Origin: Pseudomonas extremaustralis
GTDB lineage: Bacteria; Pseudomonadota; Gammaproteobacteria; Pseudomonadales; Pseudomonadaceae
Length of the DNA: 64,000 nucleotides
NCBI RefSeq assembly: GCF_900102035.1
Contig: NZ_LT629689.1
Location: 620,001-684,000, forward strand
Reading direction: 5' to 3'
A program made the position numbers and the translations under genes. The notes under the pieces are model-generated. The model was not told where the DNA came from. It made no database searches and worked only from the letters and a program-made list of their open reading frames with translations. Below, piece after piece: positions 33,274-42,039 of this stretch. Position 1 is the stretch's first letter. Each line of letters begins with the position of its first letter.

Positions 33274-33552
33274 ATGAGCAACCCACGTTATCCCGAAGAG
33301 TTCAAAATCCAAGCGGTCAATCAAGTGACCGAAAAGAAGCTGCCTGTCGCTGATGTGGCGGCGCGTCTTGGCGTGTCGACGCATAGCCTCTATGCCTGGA
33401 TAAAGCGCTACAGCAAACCTCAGGCAGAACGGCAGCAAGACGACGATCAGCACGCTGAACTGCGTCGTCTGCGAGCCGAACTCAAGCGCGTCACCGAAGA
33501 GCGAGACATCTTAAAAAAGGCCGCCGCGTACTTTGCCAAGGAGTGCGGTTGA
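33274..33552 (+). CDS. IS3 OrfA
   Basis: A 92-residue protein with a helix-turn-helix (VADVAARLGVSTHSLYAWIK) and a C-terminal leucine-zipper-like helix (LRRLRAELKRVTEERDILKK). It binds the IS ends and is the N-terminal part of the fused transposase. An AGGAGG lies close before its ATG. Confidence 0.92.
   Translation: MSNPRYPEEFKIQAVNQVTEKKLPVADVAARLGVSTHSLYAWIKRYSKPQAERQQDDDQHAELRRLRAELKRVTEERDILKKAAAYFAKECG
33513..33519 (+). other. Slippery heptamer A AAA AAG in the IS3 element
   Basis: It is in register with orfA (TTA AAA AAG). A -1 shift here joins orfA to orfB, and the -1 frame is open through to the OrfB stop, giving the OrfAB transposase. Confidence 0.85.
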
Positions 33553-34424
33553 AGTACGCCTTTATCAAGCAGCGAGCGGGCGATTATTCCATTCGACGGC
33601 TTTGCCTGACGCTGAAAGTCCATCCCAGCGGTTATTACGCCTGGCTGTCTGAGCCGCAATCTGTACGCGCCAAAGACGACCAGCGACTGCTGGGTTTGAT
33701 CAAGCATTCCTGGCTGGAGAGCGGCGGCGTTTATGGCTATCGCAAAGTCCATGACGATCTGCGCGAAGTCGGTGAGGATTGTGGTCGGCATCGTGTGGCG
33801 AGGCTGATGCGTCTTGAAGGTCTGCGCTCTCAGACAGGGTATCGACGCCGTCCTGGCAAATACGGCGGTAAGCCAGCGGTCGCCTCACCCAATTTACTGA
33901 AGCGCCAGTTCGATGTCGTAGAACCCAACAAAGTTTGGGTCACCGACATCACTTACATTCGTACGTATGAAGGCTGGCTGTATTTGGCAGTGGTGCTGGA
34001 TCTGTTTTCTCGTCAGGTCGTTGGCTGGTCAATGAAGTCGCAGATGACCAGTGATTTGGCCATTGATGCGTTATTGATGGCGGTCTGGAGGCGTAAACCG
34101 AAGCAGGAGGTGATGGTTCACTCTGACCAGGGCAGCCAGTACAGCAGCGCCGATTGGCGCAGTTTTTTGAAGGCGAACAATTTGGTTGCCAGCATGAGCC
34201 GCCGAGGCAATTGTCATGACAACGCCGTGGCTGAGAGCTTTTTCCAGCTTCTAAAGCGGGAACGGATCAAGCGGAAAATCTATTCCACGCGCGAAGATGC
34301 TCGTAGTGATGTGTTTGATTACATCGAGATGTTCTACAACGCAAAACGCCGCCATGGTTTCAACAATCAGCTGTCACCGGTAGAGTTTGAAAAGCGTTAT
34401 GCAATGAGCTTGCAAGGTGTCTAG
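33543..34424 (+). CDS. IS3 OrfB, DDE transposase part
   Basis: A 293-residue rve-type catalytic domain. The DDE residues lie in WVTDITYI, VHSDQGSQYSS and NAVAESFFQLLK. The ending NAKRRHGFNNQLSPVEFEK is typical of IS3. It is made as OrfAB by frameshift; the GTG at 33543 is a weak separate start. Confidence 0.92.
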   Translation: MRLKYAFIKQRAGDYSIRRLCLTLKVHPSGYYAWLSEPQSVRAKDDQRLLGLIKHSWLESGGVYGYRKVHDDLREVGEDCGRHRVARLMRLEGLRSQTGYRRRPGKYGGKPAVASPNLLKRQFDVVEPNKVWVTDITYIRTYEGWLYLAVVLDLFSRQVVGWSMKSQMTSDLAIDALLMAVWRRKPKQEVMVHSDQGSQYSSADWRSFLKANNLVASMSRRGNCHDNAVAESFFQLLKRERIKRKIYSTREDARSDVFDYIEMFYNAKRRHGFNNQLSPVEFEKRYAMSLQGV

Positions 34425-34661
34425 AGAATCCGGGGCGATTCACTGCGAGTTGAAAAGGAACGGGGTTGGTATCACCTTCGATATGCATGAGGTTTGCAGC
34501 GAGCCCTAGAACATTGAGTTAAATGTACTTCAAAACTTTACTCTGCCTTACAAACTCTTTACACCCTTAAACGATATCATCAGCGTCCTCCTGTCATCGA
34601 ATAACTACCCGCGTGAACAGTCTTTTCAGCCCGTTTTATCAGGCTCGAAGAACGCGCAGCC

Positions 34662-35177
34662 ATGGATGCTCTTCCTTTGAAAAACTTGATCAATCGTTAT
34701 GCAACACCTCTCACTACAGGCTTTTTCCTGGTTTCCCTGATTTCCGGCGTGGCTTTGTTTTTTCACTGGGCACCTGGACTTTTTCACGGCATGCATGAAT
34801 GGCTCAGTATGGTGTTACTTGTTCCATTCGCCTTGCACCTTTGGAAAAACTGGGGCCCGATGGTGGGGTACATCAATCGCAAGACACTCTTTGTGCCCCT
34901 GCTGCTTTCGGTACTGATAGCGATCCCTTTTGCTGTCTCAAGTACTGGAGGCAAGCAAGGCGGGAACCCTGCATTTGCAGCGGTGCAATTAGTGAGCAAG
35001 GCGCCTTTGGTCGACAGCGCGGCTTTGTTCAATAACACACCGGATGAGCTGGTAGCGAGACTGCGTCAGCGCGGGCTTGCGGTGACGTCCTCCGGCGATA
35101 ACCTCAACCAGATTGCGCAGTCTGCAAAAATGCAGCCTGCGCAATTGATTGCCGAACTGATGAATGATCGCAAGTAA
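34662..35177 (+). CDS. DUF4405-like membrane protein
   Basis: A 171-residue protein with three hydrophobic segments (about 15-37, 43-62 and 74-94). Histidines occur around the second segment (HWAPGLFHGMHEW, then ALHLW), as in small cytochrome-b-like DUF4405 proteins. The soluble C-terminal half has helices and a RLRQRGLAV stretch. Haem binding is possible, not proven. It stands alone, downstream of the IS3 element. Confidence 0.7.
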   Translation: MDALPLKNLINRYATPLTTGFFLVSLISGVALFFHWAPGLFHGMHEWLSMVLLVPFALHLWKNWGPMVGYINRKTLFVPLLLSVLIAIPFAVSSTGGKQGGNPAFAAVQLVSKAPLVDSAALFNNTPDELVARLRQRGLAVTSSGDNLNQIAQSAKMQPAQLIAELMNDRK

Positions 35178-35427
35178 CGATCTTGCATACTGCTTGCCGG
35201 TGACGGCGAGCTGATGCATGACCTGCAACTGCACATACTCCGGTACACCTTCTTTCCAGAGGCGAGCCCCGTTGATAAGCGGCGAGTTGCAGCGCTGCAT
35301 TCATGGGCGATCCCTGCGATGAAATCCTCAGAAATCATAGCAAGGGTTCACGAAGGCGTTTTTACACACTCTGGGCCGAGAGCTGCCTTTCAAAGGAGTG
35401 CGATCATTAACAGTGCTTGGACCACGA

Positions 35428-35943
35428 TCAGTCTCGATGCTTAAGTCCGACAGAGAAACGGCAGTTTCGCAATTCGATGCTTCCCTGCCTGAATGGCCAG
35501 CAGGCACGTTCTTTCATGCTTGGCGACTGCCGGACGATCGTGATCTTCGTGGTCTTTCGGGGCTCGTCTAGCGGGGGCGAGTTGGAGCTAACCGGAAACG
35601 TGACCACATTGTCAGCGCCTTTTGGCGCAAAGTTCTGATCATTGAAAACGGTTTGCCGAGTCGTATTGTCTGGCGCAGGTACTTGCGATGATGCTCGAAG
35701 CCACGATGAATTGGGGTCTTGGCTTGGCGGCATCTCACTTGCGCGTGTAAATCCCCCTTTATTCTCGGTTGAACTCGCCGTCCGCTTGTAAGCTGAGTCG
35801 AGGCTTGGGGCCCGGCTTATCAACTGGAGCGCACCTATCATGACCAGGCTTCCTGTCATCAGACAGATCACCGTGTAGAAAACGTTAGGTTTGTGATGCC
35901 TTCGGTTGACTCTTTCTGGAGCATCGCTAATGTCGGCTTTCAT
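35428..35943 (-). CDS. Single-pass membrane protein at the end of the srf operon
   Basis: A 171-residue protein with one membrane segment (about 22-43: FYTVICLMTGSLVMIGALQL). The Ser/Pro/Asn-rich remainder should be periplasmic. GGGGA precedes ATG 35943. It is the last leftward gene of the srf locus, 60 bases after the vWA gene, and may belong to the same unit. No family is recognised. Confidence 0.6.
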   Translation of the reverse strand: MKADISDAPERVNRRHHKPNVFYTVICLMTGSLVMIGALQLISRAPSLDSAYKRTASSTENKGGFTRASEMPPSQDPNSSWLRASSQVPAPDNTTRQTVFNDQNFAPKGADNVVTFPVSSNSPPLDEPRKTTKITIVRQSPSMKERACWPFRQGSIELRNCRFSVGLKHRD

Positions 35944-36003
35944 CCATTCCCCGGTTTATGCTGCCCGACCTCCCGGGCAGCATTTGACAGCGCTGACACA
36001 CAG

Positions 36004-37272
36004 TCACTCGGCTGCGGTCGCATCCTCACAGGCAGGTGTATTGGCGACTTCTTCAACCGCCTCACGCAGCATTCGCTGCACTTCACCGACTTCGTTGGCG
36101 GCGTAGACACGACCACCGGTGTTTTCGGCAATGCAGTTCGAGAGGGTGCTGTCACTGATGTTGACCACGTTTACCCGCAGTCTCGGCTGCTGTCGGGCGA
36201 TCTGTGCGGAGACGTCACATGCATTCTGATCACAACCGTCTTCACCGTCGACAAACATCACCACCAGTGAATCCTGGAAACGACCATCAACTTTGCTCGC
36301 GGCCTCTACCAGGCTCGCTGCCAATGGCGTTCCACCGTCTGCGCCAAGCCGTTGGACGTCGCTGATCAACTGCGGTCGTGAATTTTGCGCAAAGACACCA
36401 TGGTCGACCGTACCCTGGCACCCACGGAAGGTGATCAGGCGTGTCTGAATGTCCGGATGCAATTGGCCGATCATCGATTCGAATGCCTGTTTTGCGACTG
36501 TCAGCCGGGTGGGCTCTGCCAATATCCGTGCTTTTCTGGGGTTGCTATCTGGCAAATTTTCACCGACCTGGTTCAACCACCTCTCGTCATCGGGAGATGT
36601 ATTGATATTGAGGTTCATGGAGCCGGAGGTATCCAGTACCACCGCGAAATCCGGGGGTTGAGCGCCCTGAGTGCAGGCGTAGTTGCCGATTTTTACGGGG
36701 TGCAGCAGGTGCCACAAGCCACCACGCCAGGTCCATAGCAGCCAAAGTAGAAGCAACAGCAGCGGAAGGAGAATCAGCCAGAGAGGCAGTCGCAGCCACC
36801 AGCGTCGTGGGGCCATTTTCGTAGAGGGGGCAGGCGAGGTATCTGCGGGTGTAAGCGGCGCCGCAGCAGGAGGTAGCTGCGGCGGCAAGCCCCAGCGGAT
36901 GATGACAGGTTCCTGGTTGAGGCTGTAGAGGTTGGCGAGATCCGGCGCACCGATAAGCGTACGAAGCGTGCTGGCGTCATCGGCTTTTCCGCGCTGCTGC
37001 AACTCCTCGACTAGTCGCCCTATGGCGTCCTGGCGCTGGTTGTAGCGCACCAGGAGTGCCTGCTGAGCGGTCGGGTCAAGATTGCTGTAGGGCAATGGCT
37101 GCCCGCCGAGGTCAGACCACCATTGCAGGCTGTCCTCGCTGCCCGAGCGCGGAATGGCGTACAGACTTGCAACACTGGGGGGAAAGTAGCGCTGCAGCAG
37201 TTGGACCTTGCTCTCCAGAGCACTCAAAAGCTCTGAGGCGCAGGATGTGGTATCTCGGGTAATGCGCTGCAT
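36004..37272 (-). CDS. Membrane-anchored vWA-domain protein
   Basis: A 422-residue protein: helical N-terminal part, Pro-rich stretch, one very hydrophobic membrane segment (about 159-182), then a von Willebrand A domain starting FAVVLDTSGSM with the MIDAS motif DTSGS (214-218) and GGTPLAASL. Such domains bind partner proteins through a metal ion. A hairpin separates it from the upstream lipoprotein gene, so its expression may differ from that of the rest of the operon. Confidence 0.8.
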   Translation of the reverse strand: MQRITRDTTSCASELLSALESKVQLLQRYFPPSVASLYAIPRSGSEDSLQWWSDLGGQPLPYSNLDPTAQQALLVRYNQRQDAIGRLVEELQQRGKADDASTLRTLIGAPDLANLYSLNQEPVIIRWGLPPQLPPAAAPLTPADTSPAPSTKMAPRRWWLRLPLWLILLPLLLLLLWLLWTWRGGLWHLLHPVKIGNYACTQGAQPPDFAVVLDTSGSMNLNINTSPDDERWLNQVGENLPDSNPRKARILAEPTRLTVAKQAFESMIGQLHPDIQTRLITFRGCQGTVDHGVFAQNSRPQLISDVQRLGADGGTPLAASLVEAASKVDGRFQDSLVVMFVDGEDGCDQNACDVSAQIARQQPRLRVNVVNISDSTLSNCIAENTGGRVYAANEVGEVQRMLREAVEEVANTPACEDATAAE

Positions 37273-37292
37273 GGGACAGATCCGGAATAAGA

Positions 37293-37312
37293 AGAGGCCC
37301 CGCAGGGCCTCT
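37293..37312 (-). terminator. Intercistronic hairpin, possible leftward terminator
   Basis: AGAGGCCC/GGGCCTCT with a 4-base loop. On the minus strand TTCTTATT follows. It lies in the 48-base gap between two operon genes, so it may attenuate the last two genes. Confidence 0.6.
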
Positions 37313-37320
37313 CTAGGCGT

Positions 37321-37821
37321 TTACTCGTAGCCGAGGCTGAGTTGCAGCCTGGAGACTTTTTGCTGCAGGGTTTTAAGTTCCTGCTTGCGTGCTTCGATCA
37401 CTGCCGGGTCAGCACTGACAACCGCTTTTTTCTTGACTGCAAGTTGCTGCTCCAGATCGCTGATCTGCTGTTGGACCTGGGCCTTGTTAGCATGCCGAGT
37501 TTTGAGCTGGCTCAGGAGTTTGCCCATCGAGGTGTCGAGCGCCGCTTGCTGCTTTTGCTGCTCGGCAAGGCTTTTGCCCGTCGCCTGTTGCTGGCTTTGC
37601 AGGGCTGCGTACACGTCACGGAACGCTGCGTTTTCATTGCGCGCGTCCACGAGCGCCTGCTCGCGCTGTTTGATTTGATCGCTGTAGCCACCGGAGTGAT
37701 CACAGTTCATTTTGGTAATCAAGCTGGCCTCGGTGTTGTTTGAATCACAGCTGCCCGGTTGGGTGGCACAGCCCCCCAACAGCAACAGGAAGGTGCTTGC
37801 GATCAGAGTTCGAGTCATCAT
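37321..37821 (-). CDS. Coiled-coil lipoprotein
   Basis: A 166-residue protein with lipobox LLLLGGC (lipid Cys at about residue 18). Most of the mature part is coiled coil (about 50-160: QQQISDLEQQLAVKKKAV). It is 7 bases from the gene before it and may act as an outer-membrane partner of the SUMF1 or vWA proteins. Confidence 0.75.
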   Translation of the reverse strand: MMTRTLIASTFLLLLGGCATQPGSCDSNNTEASLITKMNCDHSGGYSDQIKQREQALVDARNENAAFRDVYAALQSQQQATGKSLAEQQKQQAALDTSMGKLLSQLKTRHANKAQVQQQISDLEQQLAVKKKAVVSADPAVIEARKQELKTLQQKVSRLQLSLGYE

Positions 37822-37828
37822 GTGCCTA

Positions 37829-38569
37829 TCAACCCAGCGTAATGGCTTGGCGTTGGCTGTAAAGGCCGTCTACTTCTTTCTGCAGCGACGCAACCTTGGT
37901 GTTCATTTTGCTGATTTCGAGGTCAATGGCCGAGACTTGACTAGCGCTACCGTTGGTGCGCTCCATGTCTGCGGTCTTTTTGTATTCGGTCACTTTGTTG
38001 CGCATGCCGGCCAGGTCTTTATTCATCTGTGCCAGGTTGCTGTCGACACTGGCGATCTCCTGCTGCGCCTTGGCTTTGTCCAGGCTCTTGGCCTTGATGG
38101 ACTGTTGAATGCCGGCGATGCGCTCTTTGTCATCGTTGATCACCTGCTGCAAGGTGGCGGTGCGCTGAGCGACTTTCTCGGTGTCTGCCTTCACGTCGTC
38201 ATTCATCAATTGCAGGCGTTGGGTCGTGTTGGAGTACTTGCTGCGGCGGTAGTCGTAGTAATAGTTGGCACCCATTGCCACACCGCATGCGGCGATACCA
38301 GCTACAACCATGCATTTCACTTTGTCGTTAGGGCTCGAAACCGCACACGCCAAAATTCCCACCCCGGCGCCACCGGCACAGGCAGTCAGGCCAGAGGTCG
38401 AGAAAAACGATGCGTCAGCGCTTTTGGTCAGTCGAGGGTCAGGCGCAGTGCCGGAGCCGGCAAGCATGCTGCTGCCGGTACCGTTGCTGGCACAGCCGGC
38501 TAGGACGAGGCTGACGGACATGATCAGGCCGAGCATGACCTTGGGGAGATAGTGACCTACTTGTTTCAT
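37829..38569 (-). CDS. Coiled-coil lipoprotein with glycine-rich segment
   Basis: A 246-residue protein: signal with lipobox LVLAGC (Cys at about 26), a Gly/Ala/Cys-rich hydrophobic stretch (about 60-102) and a long coiled coil (about 115-235). Its place after the SUMF1 gene matches that of TagQ relative to TagR, but I see no sequence proof of homology. Confidence 0.75.
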   Translation of the reverse strand: MKQVGHYLPKVMLGLIMSVSLVLAGCASNGTGSSMLAGSGTAPDPRLTKSADASFFSTSGLTACAGGAGVGILACAVSSPNDKVKCMVVAGIAACGVAMGANYYYDYRRSKYSNTTQRLQLMNDDVKADTEKVAQRTATLQQVINDDKERIAGIQQSIKAKSLDKAKAQQEIASVDSNLAQMNKDLAGMRNKVTEYKKTADMERTNGSASQVSAIDLEISKMNTKVASLQKEVDGLYSQRQAITLG

Positions 38570-38601
38570 GCTGTTGCTCCTTGAGTTAGCGTGACGTCGA
38601 G

Positions 38602-40149
38602 TTACTGGACTGCCTTACAACGGTTCAGCCAGGCATCCGTGTCGATTTTCTGGGTTTTGAGAAAGGCTTGTTGATTGACCCAGTGGGTCTGCAAGTACGG
38701 CTTGAGTTCTTTGAGCTGCTCATTGCGCGCGATGATTTCGCCTAGGACCGGGACCTGGCGCGCCAGTAGGGGCTCACCGTAAAGGGTCGAGGCGTCCACG
38801 AGGCTGCTTGCGTAATAGTGGCTGAGCTTGTGCAGGCGGTCTTTCTGCTCATCGAGCTTGCCCTTGCGCATCGGGCAACTGGCGTCTTGCTCGGCTGCCG
38901 AGCAGTTGAGGTCGTAATTCTTTTGCAGGAAGTCCAGGTATTTGCCGTCGTCGAGCATCTTCGTGCACAGGAATGCGCCCAGATTGAGGCTGGCGCGGAT
39001 CGCCTGATCACGGCTTTCTTCCTGCTGTTGATTGCTGGCGCGCAGCTGGTTTTCCAGCGCCTTGAGCTTTTCTTTCAAGGCCTCGTCTTCGACAGTCGAA
39101 GCGAGCGTGCCAAGGGCCTGGGCGGTGTTCTTGTCATTGCTCTGGTTGCTGTCGCCGCTGCCGGTCCCGAGTTTTTTCCAGCTGGTTTCAATGCTGCTCA
39201 CGCGGTCGCGGGAGGTCAGCGTACTGGAGGCCAGCGCCAGGCGAAATCCAGTGGTTTTGCTGGTGGCGGGCGCCTTGGCGTCGTAGTAATTGCGTTCTTT
39301 GCGCAGGGCGCTGCGGATGTCGGCTGTGGCGGTTCGATAGTCACCGCCACGCACCACGTACCCTCCGGCCTGGCCGTGCTGTCGATCGAGCTTGTTCAGC
39401 CGGAACGGCTCGAACATCATCTCGTCGACGTTACCCAGCATGTCGTGAAGGCCCAACGGGTTGGGCTTGAGCAAGCCTGTCAGTTGCAATTGACCGTTGG
39501 ACGATTGGGTGCCGGAGAACCACTCATATGCGTTCAGGCCCTCGGGCATCGGATAGTGCAGGTCTCGAAACTCGGCCGTGCTGACATTCAGGCCGCCGCG
39601 TGCCGCGAACTCCCATTCAACCTCCGTAGGCAAGCGCACAAAGCCGGCGACTCCGTCCTCGGTGGGCAACTTGTCCGCTGCATTCTGCCGCAGCCAGATG
39701 TTGTATTTGTCGGCAGCTTCCATCGCTTGCATCCAACTGACGGAAACAATTGGCAGGCGTTGCTTGTTGGACGGGGCAGGGCACTCGGGTTGAGTGAGCG
39801 CTCGATACTGCAATTCCGTCATCTCGTACTTGGCCAGCAGATAGAAACGGGATTTGGCATTTTTCTCGGCAGTAAAGCTGCCGGCGATGAACGCCGGGTG
39901 CGTCTGCTCCACATAGCCCCATTCACTGTTGTCGCCGCCGATATTGATCGGATAGTCGTCAAGGGGGCCGGCCAGGGGGATGAAGACTTTGCGAAACACC
40001 ATCGCGCCATCGCAGGGCATTGGCAGGACGACGTCCTCGGCGTCCGGCATGGGATTGTAAAGCTTCTCTTCCCAGGCCTCAGCGCTCGCCCCCAGGGACA
40101 GCAGCGTGAGGGGCACAGCGAGAAGGTGGTGCCAGTGTCTAGAGTTCAC
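38602..40149 (-). CDS. SUMF1/FGE-domain protein (TagR-like)
   Basis: A 515-residue secreted protein with signal peptide (ending SLGASAEA). Residues about 75-310 form a formylglycine-generating-enzyme-like domain (YEMTELQYRALTQPEC, then RLPTEVEWEFAARGG, LGLHDMLGNVDEMMF and TTGFRLALA). A coiled coil (about 340-390) and a helical end follow. In type VI secretion, TagR has this domain in the periplasm and acts upstream of PpkA. It overlaps the permease gene by 11 bases. Confidence 0.85.
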   Translation of the reverse strand: MNSRHWHHLLAVPLTLLSLGASAEAWEEKLYNPMPDAEDVVLPMPCDGAMVFRKVFIPLAGPLDDYPINIGGDNSEWGYVEQTHPAFIAGSFTAEKNAKSRFYLLAKYEMTELQYRALTQPECPAPSNKQRLPIVSVSWMQAMEAADKYNIWLRQNAADKLPTEDGVAGFVRLPTEVEWEFAARGGLNVSTAEFRDLHYPMPEGLNAYEWFSGTQSSNGQLQLTGLLKPNPLGLHDMLGNVDEMMFEPFRLNKLDRQHGQAGGYVVRGGDYRTATADIRSALRKERNYYDAKAPATSKTTGFRLALASSTLTSRDRVSSIETSWKKLGTGSGDSNQSNDKNTAQALGTLASTVEDEALKEKLKALENQLRASNQQQEESRDQAIRASLNLGAFLCTKMLDDGKYLDFLQKNYDLNCSAAEQDASCPMRKGKLDEQKDRLHKLSHYYASSLVDASTLYGEPLLARQVPVLGEIIARNEQLKELKPYLQTHWVNQQAFLKTQKIDTDAWLNRCKAVQ

Positions 40150-41362
40150 GCAGACTCTCCGCAGGTTGGATTTGAAGGGCTCGGGTCACACCAGCCAGGG
40201 CGACCAATGCGGCTACCACGAGTGAAAGCAGCAGTGCCACAAGGCCGTGCACAGGAGTGATCTGGCAGATGAAACTGCCGGTGATGCGCTGGCCACCCAG
40301 TAATTGATTGAACGCCTCGCTGCCGGCGAAGTAGCAAAGGATTCCACCCAGATAACCGATCAAGGCCAGCGCCAACGCTTGTAAAACCATGTAGCTCGCC
40401 ACCGCCGGTGCAGTGAAACCCATGAGCCTCAACAGGGCCAGGCTCCGGCGTTTGCGATCGATGTTGGCCAGAAACGCGCCCACCAGCGATGCCACGCAGC
40501 CCACCAGCGCAGCACCGGCGATGACCCCGAAGATCACCCCCAGGACGTGGTTGATTGCCTTGACGTTGTCGATGTCTGCCAGCCGGCTGCCGGTCTCGAT
40601 ATGTTGTGCATTGAGCCAGCGCTCCAGCGAAGCAACACTATCGATGTCACGGGCATAGAGGCGCGCACGGGCATAGCGCGGGGTCAGATGATCGGCTGTC
40701 TGGCCTGTCATCACGCCAAGCGACGGGATGGCGAAGCCGTCGCGGAAACGCTCCAGCTCAAGCAGCCGGTCCGGGTGTACAAAGGCAGCGGGCCTGGAGA
40801 AGCTGGCCGCAGGCATGACAGCGACCAGCGTCAGCCGGATCTCTCCTTTTTCGGCGACGCCATCCAGACGCCGCTGTACAACTAATCGCAGGGTGTCACC
40901 CGGCGTCAGGGACAAGCGCTCGGCAGCGCTGGCGCTAAGAATGACCTGGCCGGGCAGCAGTGCGCTGGCGGGCATGTTCAGCAGTGGATCACCGGCCGCA
41001 GTGGGCAGGATTTCCGCATTGTCGACGAAGCGCCCACCCGTGCCGATCAAGTCAGCCTGGGTGTTGAGCGACCGCGTCATCCCGAGGGCAAACCCGGTTT
41101 CCGGACGCTGCTGGAGTTCAAGCAGCCACTGTTCGCTGAAGTTACCGCTGCTCAGCAGTTTGATTTCCAGATTGCGTGGGTCGCGCAGCAGCTCGTCTTG
41201 CAGTTGGCTGACGACGCCGTGTTTGAGCCCGAACAGCAACAGTAACGGAGCGATCACTGCCACCAACGAAGCCGTGATGCACAACGAAACCTTGCGGTCA
41301 TGCCACAGATCGGCGACTGCGAGGCTCGCCAGCAGCCGAAAGCGGCTAACGAGAGGCTTCAA
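40139..41362 (-). CDS. ABC transporter permease, FtsX/LolE type (TagS-like)
   Basis: A 407-residue protein with four membrane segments: one near the N-terminus (about 28-50) and three towards the C-terminus (about 280-400). A periplasmic MacB-like domain lies between them. The TTG at 41362 has GGAG at good spacing; TTG 41392 is also in frame. It overlaps the ATPase gene. It may transmit energy across the membrane instead of moving a substrate. Confidence 0.82.
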   Translation of the reverse strand: MKPLVSRFRLLASLAVADLWHDRKVSLCITASLVAVIAPLLLLFGLKHGVVSQLQDELLRDPRNLEIKLLSSGNFSEQWLLELQQRPETGFALGMTRSLNTQADLIGTGGRFVDNAEILPTAAGDPLLNMPASALLPGQVILSASAAERLSLTPGDTLRLVVQRRLDGVAEKGEIRLTLVAVMPAASFSRPAAFVHPDRLLELERFRDGFAIPSLGVMTGQTADHLTPRYARARLYARDIDSVASLERWLNAQHIETGSRLADIDNVKAINHVLGVIFGVIAGAALVGCVASLVGAFLANIDRKRRSLALLRLMGFTAPAVASYMVLQALALALIGYLGGILCYFAGSEAFNQLLGGQRITGSFICQITPVHGLVALLLSLVVAALVALAGVTRALQIQPAESLREL

Positions 41363-42038
41363 AGTGCGTCTCTCCAGGCCGGCTGACGGCAATGAGCCGC
41401 GGAAGATCGAAGCTGCGCACCAGTTCCCAGTCGTGCGAGACGATCAACGCACACAGGCCTGACTGCTCCACCAGGCTCAGCAAGAGTTCAAACAACAGCC
41501 TGGCGTTATGCGGATCGAGGGCCGCAGTCGGCTCGTCGGCGAGTATCAGTGCCGGTTGGTGGGCGATGGCGCGCACGCAGGCGGCCCGCTGTCGCTCGCC
41601 GATCGACAGCGCCTGGGGCAACTTGTCCAGCAAGGGCTCCAGACTCAGAGCAGAAATCGCGTTGTCGACGAAGCTGCTTTGGCTATCCAGCCCCAGCAAT
41701 CGGCGGGGCAGGTTGATGTTGTCGCGAATATTGAGGAAGGGTAAAAGACCGCCGTTTTGCAGGACGAAGCCCAACGAGCGCGCCCGCATGTCAGCCAGAG
41801 ACGGTTGATCATCAGCTTCCAACAGTGCCGCCACGTCTCGGCCTGCGAGGCTGAACTGCGCGACGCTTACTGGCGCCAGTAGCAGGCCAATGGCTTCAAG
41901 CAGGGTGCTCTTGCCACAACCGCTTTCACCGGTAATGGCGACAATCTGTCCCCGCGCCAGCGCCAGCTCAGGCAGCTGGACGCAGTGCGCCTGGGAACCG
42001 TTCCCTCGTTGTACGTTCAGTCCTTTGATCCGGAGCAT
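41346..42038 (-). CDS. ABC transporter ATPase, LolD type (TagT-like)
   Basis: A 230-residue ATPase with Walker A GESGCGKST (37-45), Q-loop FVLQNGGLLPF, Walker B ALILADEP and H-loop VSHDWE. The signature motif is LSIGERQR instead of LSGGQ. It pairs with the permease encoded next to it. Confidence 0.9.
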   Translation of the reverse strand: MLRIKGLNVQRGNGSQAHCVQLPELALARGQIVAITGESGCGKSTLLEAIGLLLAPVSVAQFSLAGRDVAALLEADDQPSLADMRARSLGFVLQNGGLLPFLNIRDNINLPRRLLGLDSQSSFVDNAISALSLEPLLDKLPQALSIGERQRAACVRAIAHQPALILADEPTAALDPHNARLLFELLLSLVEQSGLCALIVSHDWELVRSFDLPRLIAVSRPGETHFEASR

Positions 42039-42039
42039 G

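Larger units (their letters stand above)
33212..34442 (+). mobile_element. IS3-family insertion sequence, 1,231 bp
   Basis: The terminal inverted repeats (33212-33235 and 34419-34442) are 24 bp with 20 matches and begin TGAATCGCCCCGG. Between them are orfA and orfB in -1 register with an A AAA AAG slip site. The element looks intact. The flanking triplets differ (GTG left, CTG right), so no target duplication is visible. Confidence 0.88.

Noticed and set aside
35214..35444. Rightward 76-codon frame after the DUF4405-like gene
   Set aside because: Poor ribosome site and no family resemblance, and it ends in the convergent gap.
38818..40260. Long rightward frame (480 codons) opposite the SUMF1 gene
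   Set aside because: A shadow caused by high GC. The leftward gene has a signal peptide, family motifs and operon overlaps.
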